Shown: piece after piece, positions 36,555 to 45,105 of the stretch | How the letters are laid out: every line of letters starts with the position of its first letter | Numbering within the stretch: the first letter of the stretch is position 1 | Assembly: GCA_965198655.1 (NCBI GenBank) | Contig: OZ240668.1 | Location: 186,001-250,000 of the forward strand | Source: Lichenicola sp965198655 | Lineage (GTDB): Bacteria; Pseudomonadota; Alphaproteobacteria; Acetobacterales; Acetobacteraceae | Direction: 5' to 3' | Length of the DNA: 64,000 nt | Made by a program: the position numbers and the translations under genes | The notes under the pieces: model-generated | The model's database searches: none | What the model was told of the DNA's origin: nothing | Seen by the model: only the letters and a program-made list of their open reading frames with translations

Positions 36555-37670
36555 TTAGAGTTCAAGACCAAACGATCGTCGAGCCGGTTCGACTGTGACT
36601 TTTGGCGAGCTGAAACCACACGAATCGGAATGGTCATTCCGCTGAAGTCACAAATACCAGGAAACGATGTAGTTGCTGAAGCACTGCTGCTTTGCAACGA
36701 CATCCTGGACGCGTCTCGTGTAACGGAGCTGCCGAATAGGATGACAACCGATTGCATCTGATATGACCCTACAGATGCACAACTATCAACATGAACACAA
36801 ATGCCGTGGCAAGAAATAATTAACACAGGTCGCGACGATTTTCCGTGATCGAATTTCATTGATGGTAATCTAACGTTTTGTACAGTCTACCCTGTCACAC
36901 TAAGCAAGCCGCCGACAGAATTCGGGCATCAGGCTCTCGAAGCTAGGCGGCCATCCCTCTTGTAACCGTCCAACATTGGTTAGCTTCAGCTCTAGCCGCC
37001 CTCATCGCGGCGTTCAAACCAGGCTCGGGGACGCCATCTATAATCTGAAATCCGGGCTACCTCGTGCTCAAATGTTTCTAGTCGCCCACGTCCCGTATGG
37101 GTTCCACCATGGCATGGAGGGATGCCGTCCCACGTCGCGGTCCTTCTGGAAAGCCATGCCAGCCTTCAGTCGACGCCGACAACCAAGCACGGCCGCCGAA
37201 GATCCTGCAAGACCCCCGTCCCTGCAAGTTCATCTACAAACCTGGACGGCACGGTGGAACAGGTTCGCCTCACGCTACACGTCGTGTCCAAACCAGGCAC
37301 CGGGCTGCGATGGACGATCATCGACGCGTCGTTGCCAATCGATTCTGGTTGGGGAACGCTGCATCCATGGGACGTTGCAGGGAAGAAACGCCCTTCTTCA
37401 CTTCGGCCAAAGCCGGCGCTGCCGCCGTCTGCGTCAAGCCGACAAGGGCGACGAAGCGCCGGCTGGAGGCTCCAAACGGCGGCCTGACCATAAGCCGACC
37501 GGCAGGTTGCCGGCTGGATGCCTTATCGACGTTCCACGTTCGAAGGCGAACGCTTCAAAGCGTCGGCATCCGCCAATCCAAGTGGGATGTCGGGTCGGCC
37601 GTCGCGACGCGGTGGGTTAGCCGGCGTTGTAACGCTCCTCGCCGCGAAAGCCGACCGGCCGCCGTCTTCG
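36555..37670. other. Long intergenic region upstream of gumD
   Basis: About 1.1 kb without a gene I can support. The 300 bp next to gumD (36560-36900) are clearly A/T-rich and probably hold the gum operon promoter and operators. From 36950 to 37660 the DNA has short open frames on both strands, but none shows a recognisable domain or ribosome-binding site. No repeat, tRNA or insertion sequence was recognised. Confidence 0.5.
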
Positions 37671-37967
37671 CTAGGAGGCGGCGCCCATGCTGCCCATCCC
37701 GTGCGTCGTGTCCGACCCGGTGCTGATGGTCGCCAGCTTGATCGCCCGGTCCGCCTCCATGCTGAGACGGACCTCGCCTCCTTCGACGGAGGCGACGGCG
37801 CTGACCGGCAGGTAATGGTGATGCTGGCCGGACCCGTCCGGATCGTCCTTCTTGGTCAGCTTGATCCGGTCTTCCTCCACCTTGTCGACGGTGCCGACAT
37901 GGCCGCCGTCGCTGCCGACGACTGGCATGTGTTCGGTGATCTGCGAGGCCAGGGCGCTGCCGCTCAT
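37671..37967 (-). CDS. DUF2171-family protein
   Basis: A 98-residue cytosolic protein. The body, HMPVVGSDGGHVGTVDKVE, then DRIKLTKKDDP and HHYLPVSAVASVEGG, matches the small PRC-barrel-like DUF2171 family common in Alphaproteobacteria, often found beside stress genes. The C-terminal ~25 residues are low-complexity. ATG 37967 has GGAG eight bases upstream. The function is unknown. Confidence 0.75.
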   Translation of the reverse strand: MSGSALASQITEHMPVVGSDGGHVGTVDKVEEDRIKLTKKDDPDGSGQHHHYLPVSAVASVEGGEVRLSMEADRAIKLATISTGSDTTHGMGSMGAAS

Positions 37968-38300
37968 GCTGCATCTCCATCAATGGCGCGCGAGGTTGCG
38001 CGGTGTATCCCGGAACGGCTGAAGCGACGGCCGGATCGCTGCCACACGAAGGCGTCATGCCCGGACCGCCATGGTCCTCGTCATTGGATCGAGGCCGGCG
38101 CAGCAGGCGGCCCGCACGGCGGACGAGCTCGCAGTGGCGCCAAGAACCAGGCGAAGCATGGCACAGCGACCGACCGTGCCGGCGATCGTCCCGGGGCACC
38201 TCGGCGCGTCGCCGGTCCAGGCACGATCGACACGCAGCGCCTGGCCGAAGACGCCTCCTCCCAACACCGCATCCGGGCCTCGTCGAGGTTGGCACGTCCT
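37968..38300. other. Intergenic region between the DUF2171 and epimerase genes
   Basis: About 330 bp. Only short, unconvincing open frames are present. It lies downstream of the epimerase gene and upstream of the DUF2171 gene (both on the minus strand), so it should hold the promoter of the latter. Confidence 0.35.
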
Positions 38301-39236
38301 TCAGCCGAGCAGCGCCGCCAGCCCTTGCTCGAGCCGCACCTGCGCCTGCACGCCGAGCGCCGCCACGGCAGCAGCGTTGCAGCCGCAGGAACGACGGATG
38401 TCCCCGGACCGCGCGGCACCCTGCCGCGCGCGCAGCGGAACACCGTGCAGGCCGGCCAGGATCTCCGCCAGCGACCGCACCGACACCGCGCGCCCGGTGC
38501 AGACGTTGAAGCAGGCAGGCTGCCCACGAAGCGCCCGCACCGGGTCGAACCGCTCCATGCCCGACAGCAGGTGCGTCACCACATCGCTCACATGCACGAA
38601 GTCCCGCGTCTGCGACCCGTCCCCGTGCAAGGTGATCTCCTCGCCGCCGCCGATGCGGTCGGCGAAGATCGAGATCACCCCGCTATACGGCGAGTCTGGG
38701 TCCTGGCGCGAGCCGTACACGTTGAAGAAGCGCAAGCCCAGCGTCGGCACCCCGTGCACCAGGCTCGCCACCCGCGCATGCAGCTCGCTGCCGAGCTTGT
38801 CGGCGCCATAGGCGGTCAGCGGCGACGGCATCCGGTCCTCGCGCGCGACCGCCCCGCCAGTGTCGCCATAGACCGCGGCGGACGAAGCATACACCACCGG
38901 CACCTTGCCCTGGGCCCGTGCCGCGTCGAGCACCGCCACCGTGCCGCCCTGGTTGATCCGGTGCGTGCCCGGCCAGTCCTGGTTGCCGCGCTCCACCGAG
39001 GCGATGGCAGCCAAGTGGAATACGCCGTCCACGCCCTCCGCCGTCGCCCGCACGACATGCGGATCGGCCACGTCGCCGACCGTGAGCGACACGCGCGGGT
39101 CGAGGTTGCGGTACTTGCCCGTGGACAGGTCGTCGAGCACCACGACGTCGTGGCCGCCGTCCAGCAGCGCGTCGCACAGGTGCGAACCGATGAAGCCCGC
39201 CCCTCCGGTGACCAGGTAGCGCCTCGGTTCGCTCAC
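38301..39236 (-). CDS. NAD-dependent nucleotide-sugar epimerase/dehydratase
   Basis: A 311-residue extended short-chain dehydrogenase. It has the NAD-binding VTGGAGFIGSHL at the N-terminus, HLAAIASVE, the Ser of YASSAAVYG, the catalytic YGADK, and LRFFNVYGSRQDP, like UDP-glucose/UDP-GlcNAc 4-epimerases (GalE/WbpP group). It would provide a galactose-type or GlcNAc-type donor for surface glycans. GTG 39236 starts right before the Rossmann strand; the long upstream extension is Arg-rich and was rejected. The exact substrate is not clear. Confidence 0.85.
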   Translation of the reverse strand: MSEPRRYLVTGGAGFIGSHLCDALLDGGHDVVVLDDLSTGKYRNLDPRVSLTVGDVADPHVVRATAEGVDGVFHLAAIASVERGNQDWPGTHRINQGGTVAVLDAARAQGKVPVVYASSAAVYGDTGGAVAREDRMPSPLTAYGADKLGSELHARVASLVHGVPTLGLRFFNVYGSRQDPDSPYSGVISIFADRIGGGEEITLHGDGSQTRDFVHVSDVVTHLLSGMERFDPVRALRGQPACFNVCTGRAVSVRSLAEILAGLHGVPLRARQGAARSGDIRRSCGCNAAAVAALGVQAQVRLEQGLAALLG

Positions 39237-39550
39237 GATCGCCACCAGCGCGTCGCGTCGTCGGCGACACGGTCCGGCAGCGCGGCCGCTCTCGACGGAT
39301 ACCGCGGATCGGCCGCCCATCCGCGCTCGCCTGGATCGCCACGTCCAAAACCCGGTGTCGTCACCTGCTCCTTGTCGATGAGGCGTCGGCTCACTCAGGC
39401 CGCCAGCACGTTGCCGGAAAGCGGGCCCTGGACATCCCGTCATGGGCCCGCGCATGCAGGATGGCGTGGCCCCGCTTCACCGTCCAGTACCGTGCGCGAC
39501 CGGCGTCGACCCCGCGGGGAACCGGCGCTGCGTGCGGTGGAGGGCTAAGG
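39237..39550. other. Intergenic region before repeat copy A
   Basis: About 310 bp upstream of the epimerase gene. I see no gene; the open frames across it are extensions of flanking genes or antisense noise. The epimerase promoter should lie near 39240-39400. Confidence 0.35.
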
Positions 39551-39696
39551 CCAGGGGCGTTGCCCCTGGACCCCATGAAGGGCAGAGCCCCTCAAACCCG
39601 ATTCTTAAAGTAAAGGGGTCTGGGGCCGAGGCCCCAGCGGACCGAGCTGCGAAGCAGATCGGTGGGCAGAGCCCTGGCCTTGCTTCCAGGCCGAAC
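39551..39696 (+). repeat. Dispersed intergenic repeat, copy A
   Basis: One of three copies in the window (others at 44817-44979 and, inverted, 46437-46606). It begins CCAGGGGCGTTGCCCCTGG (19 bases; a hairpin), continues CCCCATGAAGGGC and ends CCCTGGCCTTGCTTCCAGGC. In the middle GGGGCCGAGGCCCC is a second hairpin. It stops seven bases from the uvdE stop codon. Like copy C, it presents the same end to the 3' end of the adjacent gene. Confidence 0.85.
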
Positions 39697-39703
39697 GGGA
39701 AAC

Positions 39704-40738
39704 CTACGAGGGATCGACCTCTTCCAGCACCTCCGCCTCCTCGTCCTGCAGCACGGCCTGATGGTCCGGCGTCAGCCCGAACCGGGCCGCGACGTCCGGG
39801 GCATAGCGAAGCAAGTCCGGACGGAGCCGCAGCAGGGCGATGTCCTTCACCTTGCTTTCCAGCATCACGTCGAAGGCGAGCCCTTCCATCGCTCGCATGA
39901 AGCCGATGAACTCGAACGGGCTGCAGAAGTCGGCATGGCCGGTCCAGACCGGCGCCACCGATACGGTCTTGAGCTTGCCGGTCTTGCGGTCGCGGCGCTT
40001 CAGCTCGCGCATGCCGTTGTTCGGGGTCGAGAAGTGTAGCTTCGGCCGCTGGTCCGACGGCCAGGTGGCGAGGATCGCCTCCACCGTGGGCCGCAGCGCC
40101 AGCCCCTCGGGGTTGAGGCACCAGAAGTGCTGGTGGTCGAAGATCAGCCGCACCCCGGTCCGTTCGTGGACCCAGAGCACGTCGGCAGCCGAGAAGCGGA
40201 TGTCGTCGTGCTCCAGCACCAGCCGGCGGCGCACCGGTTCCGGCAGGGTCGGCCAGGTGCGGGCCCAGCGTTCCCGGCTGGCCGGGACGTCGCCATAGGC
40301 GCCGCCGACATGGATCACCATCACCGCCTCCGGACCCAGCTCCATCCGGTCGAGCATCTCGGCCTGGCTCGCCAGGTCCCAGGCACTTTTCCGCACCAGC
40401 TCCGGGTCGGGGCTGTTCAGCACCACGAACTGCGACGGGTGGAACGACAGGCGGATGCCCAGCCGGCGTGCCTTGGCGCCGAAGGCCGCCAGCTCGGCCG
40501 CGCTGTCCGCCACCATGCCGTGGAACTGCGGCAGGTCGGGATGGGTGGCATAGGGGGCGATGTCGGAGGACATCCGGTACATGCGTATGTCGTGCCGGTC
40601 GAGGTGGTCCAGGATCGCGTCGAGATATTCGAGGCTGACGCGCAGGTGCGGCGCGCTCTGCCAGCGCCGCGCGTCGTTGCTCTTGAGGTCGGGACGGGCC
40701 ATCACCTTGACAGGAAAGCCGAGCCTGAGGTCGGTCAT
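39704..40738 (-). CDS. uvsE: UV damage endonuclease UvdE
   Basis: A 344-residue TIM-barrel, metal-dependent endonuclease that nicks 5' to UV photoproducts. Family blocks are RMYRMSSDIAPYATHPD near residue 50, LSFHPSQFVVLNSP near 100, VIHVGGAYGD, RLVLEHDDIRFSA near 170 and FDHQHFWCLNP near 195; these supply the metal-binding His, Glu and Asp residues. ATG 40738 overlaps the stop of the DHH phosphoesterase gene (ATGA), giving a coupled two-gene operon. Repeat copy A follows directly. Confidence 0.9.
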   Translation of the reverse strand: MTDLRLGFPVKVMARPDLKSNDARRWQSAPHLRVSLEYLDAILDHLDRHDIRMYRMSSDIAPYATHPDLPQFHGMVADSAAELAAFGAKARRLGIRLSFHPSQFVVLNSPDPELVRKSAWDLASQAEMLDRMELGPEAVMVIHVGGAYGDVPASRERWARTWPTLPEPVRRRLVLEHDDIRFSAADVLWVHERTGVRLIFDHQHFWCLNPEGLALRPTVEAILATWPSDQRPKLHFSTPNNGMRELKRRDRKTGKLKTVSVAPVWTGHADFCSPFEFIGFMRAMEGLAFDVMLESKVKDIALLRLRPDLLRYAPDVAARFGLTPDHQAVLQDEEAEVLEEVDPS

Positions 40739-41790
40739 CCCGCCACGTCCATCTCGGGGACCGCCATGTCGGGGCCGAAGCCGAGCCCGGCCACGAACCG
40801 GTTCCAGACCGGGTTGCGCAACGCGCCGCCGGTCGCCTGCGCGTGGCCGTTGCCGTAGTTCGCATCCGCGCCCTCCGGGGCGTGCGCGCGCAGGAACGCG
40901 ACCAGGTCCTGCCCGGTCGCCGAGCGCACGGCGAAATGCACCCAGCCGGGCCGGTATCCGGTGTTGGCCGCCATGACGATGTTGGTCTTCAGCCGGCTGC
41001 GCCAGGACTGCGCCACCAGGGGATGGATCTGGCAGGGCGAGTCGAGCCGGATCAGCGCCACCGGCGGCTTGACGCGGGGGGCGATCCGGCGCGCCGCCTC
41101 CAACGCTTCCTTCACTTCCTCGCGCGCTGCCTGCAGCGACGCGGTTTCGGGATGCGCGCCGGAGATCACCGCCTTGGGGCCGTCCGCCTTCATCAGCAAC
41201 GCCAGCGACGGCGCCGCGTCGCCCAGCCCGGCGCGTCTGGGCGCGTTCAACAGCGACACCGCTTCCCGAAGCGCCGTCGACCCATACCGCTTCCTTGCAT
41301 CCGCCAGCTCCGGGAACGGCGCCTTGTCGCCGAGGTCGCCGATCAGCCCGATCGCCGCCAGCCACAGCAGGTCGTCCGCCGGCCCGAGCCCGTGCGCGCA
41401 CCACCAGGACAGCAGGCTCGTGGTGGGCACCGGCTCGGCGCCGAACCCGGTGACCACCGTGGCTCCGCCCGCATCGCCGGTCGGCACGTGGTGGTCGATC
41501 ACCACCGTGGGCGTGCCGTCCAGCAGCGGCCCGGGCCCGAGCCCCAGGTCGGCGACCACCAGCCCCGGCGGCCGGCGTTGGCGCAGCTCCGCCGCCATCT
41601 CCGACGACCAGGCCGACTCACCGCGCCCAACCACCCGGATCGTGGGATCGCGCCCGGTCCGGGCCAGCGCCCGCGCCAGGATCACGCCGGAGGACAGCCC
41701 GTCCGCGTCGTTGTGGGTGAGGATGAGCGGGGTCCGGCCGAAGCCGGTCACCGCCTGGGAGAAGGTTTCCCCGATCGACGCGACGTCCAT
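40735..41790 (-). CDS. DHH-family phosphoesterase (RecJ-like)
   Basis: A 351-residue protein with the DHH core: LTHNDADGLSSGVILARAL near residue 25 (motif I), LVVADLGLGPG near 80 and the signature VVIDHHVPTGD near 97. The C-terminal half ends in ANYGNGHAQATGGA, matching the DHHA1 nucleic-acid-binding domain. Members are 5'-3' exonucleases or nanoRNases/oligonucleotidases. Coupling to uvsE suggests that it degrades the nicked strand after UV incision. It is shorter than RecJ (about 570 residues) and lacks its OB extension. Confidence 0.83.
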   Translation of the reverse strand: MDVASIGETFSQAVTGFGRTPLILTHNDADGLSSGVILARALARTGRDPTIRVVGRGESAWSSEMAAELRQRRPPGLVVADLGLGPGPLLDGTPTVVIDHHVPTGDAGGATVVTGFGAEPVPTTSLLSWWCAHGLGPADDLLWLAAIGLIGDLGDKAPFPELADARKRYGSTALREAVSLLNAPRRAGLGDAAPSLALLMKADGPKAVISGAHPETASLQAAREEVKEALEAARRIAPRVKPPVALIRLDSPCQIHPLVAQSWRSRLKTNIVMAANTGYRPGWVHFAVRSATGQDLVAFLRAHAPEGADANYGNGHAQATGGALRNPVWNRFVAGLGFGPDMAVPEMDVAG

Positions 41791-41888
41791 GCGGCCTACA
41801 ACTCGGAGGCACCGGGACCGTTGCCTGCTTCCATGCCTCGTGCATCCGGAATCACAAGAGAAAGCCTTTTTGATGCCCGACCTGCCCC

Positions 41889-42527
41889 ATGCTTGACCTG
41901 TTCCGCCGCCACGCGACGCCCGACCCAGCCGTCACGCCCGAGGGCGCGGGCTGCCACGGCAAGCTTCCGGGCTTGGGCGACTTCGTCACGCGCGGCCTGT
42001 ACGGCGCCGCGCTGGAACGCTGGGACGGCTGGCTGCAACAGGTGGTGTCGGCCTCCCGTGCCGGTCTCGGCCCGGATTGGCAGGCCGCCTGGCTGCGCAT
42101 GCCGGCCTGGCACTTCTCGCTGGGCCATTCGGTGCTGGACGACCGGCCCTGGGCCGGCGTGCTGATCCCGAGCGTCGACAAGGTCGGACGCGGCTACCCG
42201 TTCAGCGTGCTGTCGCCGATGCGGCCAGGCGGCGTTTCCCCTGCGGACTGGCAAGCGGAGGCGGAGGCCTTGGCGCTCGAGGCGCTCGGAGGCGACCTCG
42301 ACGCCGCGCTGCTGCAGCAGCGCCTGGACCGGATCGGCTGCCCACACTGCGACGCCGGCCCGCCGGGACAGGTGCCGGCGGGCGAGACTGCGTTCTGGTG
42401 GCATCCGGACGAGGCGGAAGCCCTGTGGACGCTTCGCACGCTGGGACTGCCCGGGCCGGAGCAGGCGCGGACGCTGGTGCTCGGCCGTCTGGTCGACCCA
42501 ATCGCGGCCGGAACCGATCGGACCTGA
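41889..42527 (+). CDS. tagF: TagF-domain protein (type VI secretion accessory), orphan
   Basis: A 212-residue protein whose CHGKLPGLGDFVTRGL near residue 22, followed by the FSLGHSVLDDRPWAGVLIPSVD region and GRGYPFSVLSPM, matches the TagF/ImpM family that restrains type VI secretion after translation. No other T6SS gene is in the window; neighbours are the divergent DHH-uvsE operon and cytochrome b561. Either the T6SS lies elsewhere in the genome or this copy has another job. Confidence 0.8.
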   Translation: MLDLFRRHATPDPAVTPEGAGCHGKLPGLGDFVTRGLYGAALERWDGWLQQVVSASRAGLGPDWQAAWLRMPAWHFSLGHSVLDDRPWAGVLIPSVDKVGRGYPFSVLSPMRPGGVSPADWQAEAEALALEALGGDLDAALLQQRLDRIGCPHCDAGPPGQVPAGETAFWWHPDEAEALWTLRTLGLPGPEQARTLVLGRLVDPIAAGTDRT

Positions 42528-42599
42528 ACAAGACGATCGAACCGAGCCCACCGCCTGGGAGCACCGGACGCCGGATGCCGCCGTCCCGGGATCCGTCTT

Positions 42600-43208
42600 C
42601 TATTCTCCCGGCTCCGTCACGATCCGCGCCGGCCTCGCCCTGCGCCGGCGTGGCAGCATGCGTTGCAGCACCGGGTCGCGATCAAGCAGGTGGTGCTTCA
42701 GCACGCCGAGCAGGTGCAGGGCCAGCAGGACGTAGAGGCCATAGGCCAGCAGGCCGTGGATCCGGAACCAAGTCGCGTGCACCGCGGCCTTGGCGGTCGG
42801 GTCCAGCGCCATGATCGGTCCGATCCGCGGCCACGGCACCAGGCCGAACAGGCGCAGCGGGTGGGCGCTCGCGTCCTTGAAGGCGGAGTCGTGGATCCAG
42901 CCGGACAACGGCAGCCCCAGGATCAGCGCGTAGAGCACGAGGTGCGCCCCGTGCGCCAGCAGCTGTTCCCGACGCGGATACGCGGCCGGGAGCGGCGGCG
43001 GCGGGTGCGACAGGCGCCACAGCACGCGCATCAGCACCAGGCCCAGCACGGTGATGCCGATCGACTTGTGCAGGTCGATGGCGGGCCGGACCATCGGGTC
43101 GGGCAGGGAGCCGATGGTCCACACCAGCACGAGGTTGCCGATCACGAGCAGGGCGACCAGCCAATGCAGCGCCATCGCCGTGCCCGTGTAGCGCTCCGGA
43201 CGTGTCAT
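42600..43208 (-). CDS. Cytochrome b561-family protein
   Basis: A 202-residue inner-membrane dihaem b cytochrome with four hydrophobic segments. Haem-ligand His candidates are in TAMALHWLVALL, IDLHKSIGIT, AHGAHLVLYAL and ALHLLGVLKHHLL. This bacterial b561 branch shuttles electrons between quinol and periplasmic acceptors such as superoxide. ATG 43208 starts two residues before the first conserved block; the upstream extension is Arg-rich. It is divergent from the GT2 gene at 43322. Confidence 0.88.
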   Translation of the reverse strand: MTRPERYTGTAMALHWLVALLVIGNLVLVWTIGSLPDPMVRPAIDLHKSIGITVLGLVLMRVLWRLSHPPPPLPAAYPRREQLLAHGAHLVLYALILGLPLSGWIHDSAFKDASAHPLRLFGLVPWPRIGPIMALDPTAKAAVHATWFRIHGLLAYGLYVLLALHLLGVLKHHLLDRDPVLQRMLPRRRRARPARIVTEPGE

Positions 43209-43321
43209 GCTAGATCGATCTTTCCATCCGCCGCATCGTCTGCTTGGCCGGATGGAGGATGCCCCGGGCATCGGCCGATGCAAAGGCTCGGCTTGCGCCT
43301 TCCCTCAACGGAGAAGCTCGA

Positions 43322-44779
43322 ATGACCCGCCAGTTGGTCGCTGAGGAGACGATCCCGGGCGGGATCGCCGGGCTGCTCGCGCGACGCAGGCGAACGATCT
43401 CGCCGCGGTTCAGCCCGCCGCCGACGCCGCTCGCCAGCGTGCTGATCCACGGCGCGGTGCTGGCGGTCTGGGTCGCGCTGTTCTGGCGTACGCTGGGCGG
43501 CGGCGGGGTGTTCGCCTGGTCGGTCGGCCTGGCCTATGTCGGCTACGACACGCTGCTGCTGTGCTTCGTGTTCCGGCAGACCCTGGTGCTGGCGCGGCCC
43601 CGCGCGGCGCAGCCGGTGCCGCCCGGGACGGCGCCGGGCGTGCTGCCCACCGCCACCGTCATCATCGCCGCCCATGACGAGGTGGCGGTGCTGCCGTCGA
43701 CGCTGGCGGCGCTGGCGGCGCAGACCGACCCGGCCGAGGTGGTGCTGATCGCCGACGACGGCTCGACCGACGGCACCGCAGCGCTGCTCGGCGAGCGCTA
43801 TGGCCTGGTCGCCGCCGAGCCGGGCCGGATCGGGCCGCCCGGCCGCGTCGACCCGTCGCTGCGCTGGCTCCGGCTACCACAGGGCGGCAAGGCGCTGGCG
43901 CTGAACGTCGCGGTGGCGCTGGCCGCGACCGAGCTGGTGATGACCATCGACGCCGACACGCTGGTCGAGCCGGAAGCGCTGGCGGCGATGCGGCGGGCCT
44001 TCGCCGTTGATCCGCGCCTGGTCGCCGCCACCGGCGTGCTGACGCCGTTCTGCCAGGCGAGCCTGTCAGGCCGCGTGCTGCAATGGTTCCAAAGCTACGA
44101 ATACGTCCGCAACTTCCTGTCCCGCTACGCCTGGGCCCGTATGGACGGGCTGCTGCTGCTGTCCGGCGCCTTCAGTTGCTACCGGCGCGACGCGCTGCTG
44201 GCGGTGGGCGGCTTCGACCCCGATTGCCTGGTCGAGGACTACGAGCTCACCCACCGGATGCGCGACCACGGGGTGCGCCAGGGCCTCGGCTGGCGCACCG
44301 CGGTAATCGGCGCGGCGCAAGGCCGGACCGAGGTGCCGGGAACGGTGGGCGCGTTCCTGCGGCAGCGCCGGCGCTGGTTCGGCGGCTTCCTGCAGACGCA
44401 GTACTGGTACCGTCACATGGTCGGCAACCGTTCCTACGGCCGGCTCGGCACCATGATGCTGCCGGTCAAGGCGATCGACACGCTGCAGCCGTTCTACGGC
44501 CTGACCGGCGCCGTGCTGCTGCTGGTATTCCTCGCCACCGGACGGTTCGGCGTCCTGCTACCGGCCGGGATCGTGATCATGGCCAAGATCGGCATCGACC
44601 TGGCCTTCCACCTGTGGACCCTGCGGGTCTACCGGCAATGGCTCGGGCGGGAGCGAACCATGTCGCCGGTGCTGGCGGTGCTGGCCTCGTTCCTGGAGCC
44701 GTTCACCTTTCAGCTGCTGCGCCATGCCGGGGCGGCGCTGGGCTGGTGGTCGTTCCTGCGTCAGTCGCGGCGCTGGTGA
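43322..44779 (+). CDS. Membrane GT2 glycosyltransferase (processive-type)
   Basis: A 485-residue protein. Two N-terminal membrane helices (residues 35-85) precede a GT-A domain with ATVIIAAHDEVAVLP, LIADDGSTDGT, MTIDADTLVEPEAL, VEDYELTHRMRD and the processivity motif FLRQRRRWFGG; three or four C-terminal helices follow. This layout is that of poly-beta-GlcNAc/hyaluronan-type synthases and of lipid-linked sugar transferases. GGAG precedes ATG 43322. The product is unknown. Repeat copy B starts 37 bp after the stop. Confidence 0.85.
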   Translation: MTRQLVAEETIPGGIAGLLARRRRTISPRFSPPPTPLASVLIHGAVLAVWVALFWRTLGGGGVFAWSVGLAYVGYDTLLLCFVFRQTLVLARPRAAQPVPPGTAPGVLPTATVIIAAHDEVAVLPSTLAALAAQTDPAEVVLIADDGSTDGTAALLGERYGLVAAEPGRIGPPGRVDPSLRWLRLPQGGKALALNVAVALAATELVMTIDADTLVEPEALAAMRRAFAVDPRLVAATGVLTPFCQASLSGRVLQWFQSYEYVRNFLSRYAWARMDGLLLLSGAFSCYRRDALLAVGGFDPDCLVEDYELTHRMRDHGVRQGLGWRTAVIGAAQGRTEVPGTVGAFLRQRRRWFGGFLQTQYWYRHMVGNRSYGRLGTMMLPVKAIDTLQPFYGLTGAVLLLVFLATGRFGVLLPAGIVIMAKIGIDLAFHLWTLRVYRQWLGRERTMSPVLAVLASFLEPFTFQLLRHAGAALGWWSFLRQSRRW

Positions 44780-44816
44780 CAGGGCCTGTCCCGACGTTTA
44801 AGGGTTTGTGTAAGAG

Positions 44817-44979
44817 TCTCTGGTGGACGATGAAGACCAGGGGCGTCGCCCCTGGACCCCATGAAGGGCGGAGCCCTTCAAACCCGACTCTTTAGGGCTG
44901 GGGCCTCAGGCCCCAGCGGACCGAGCTGCGAAGCAGATCGATGGGCAGAGCCCTGGCCTTGCTTCCTGGCTGAACACGA
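44817..44979 (+). repeat. Dispersed intergenic repeat, copy B
   Basis: Same orientation as copy A. The core runs from CCAGGGGCGTCGCCCCTGG (hairpin) at 44837 through GAAGGGCGGAGCCCTTC (second hairpin) and GGGGCCTCAGGCCCC (third hairpin) to about 44976. It also shares a 5' extension of about 20 bases (CTCTGGTGGA, then GAAGACC) and the 3' bases CACG with copy C, but not with copy A. It accounts for half of the 326-bp gap between the GT2 and GT1 genes; the rest shows nothing recognisable. Confidence 0.85.
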
Positions 44980-45105
44980 GTTCTCGAACAGGCTGTAAGC
45001 CACGTTTCGGATCGCCCGGCCGGCGCGGTCGATGCTCGATCAAGGAGTGACCAGGTTGCCTCGTCCCCCCATTGACGATCGGCGTCCCGCGCGGGGCGCG
45101 GCCGG

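Noticed and set aside
36976..37726. Overlapping open frames of about 210 codons upstream of the DUF2171 gene
   Set aside because: Basic, low-hydrophobicity translations with no motif, no ribosome-binding site and competing frames of similar length.
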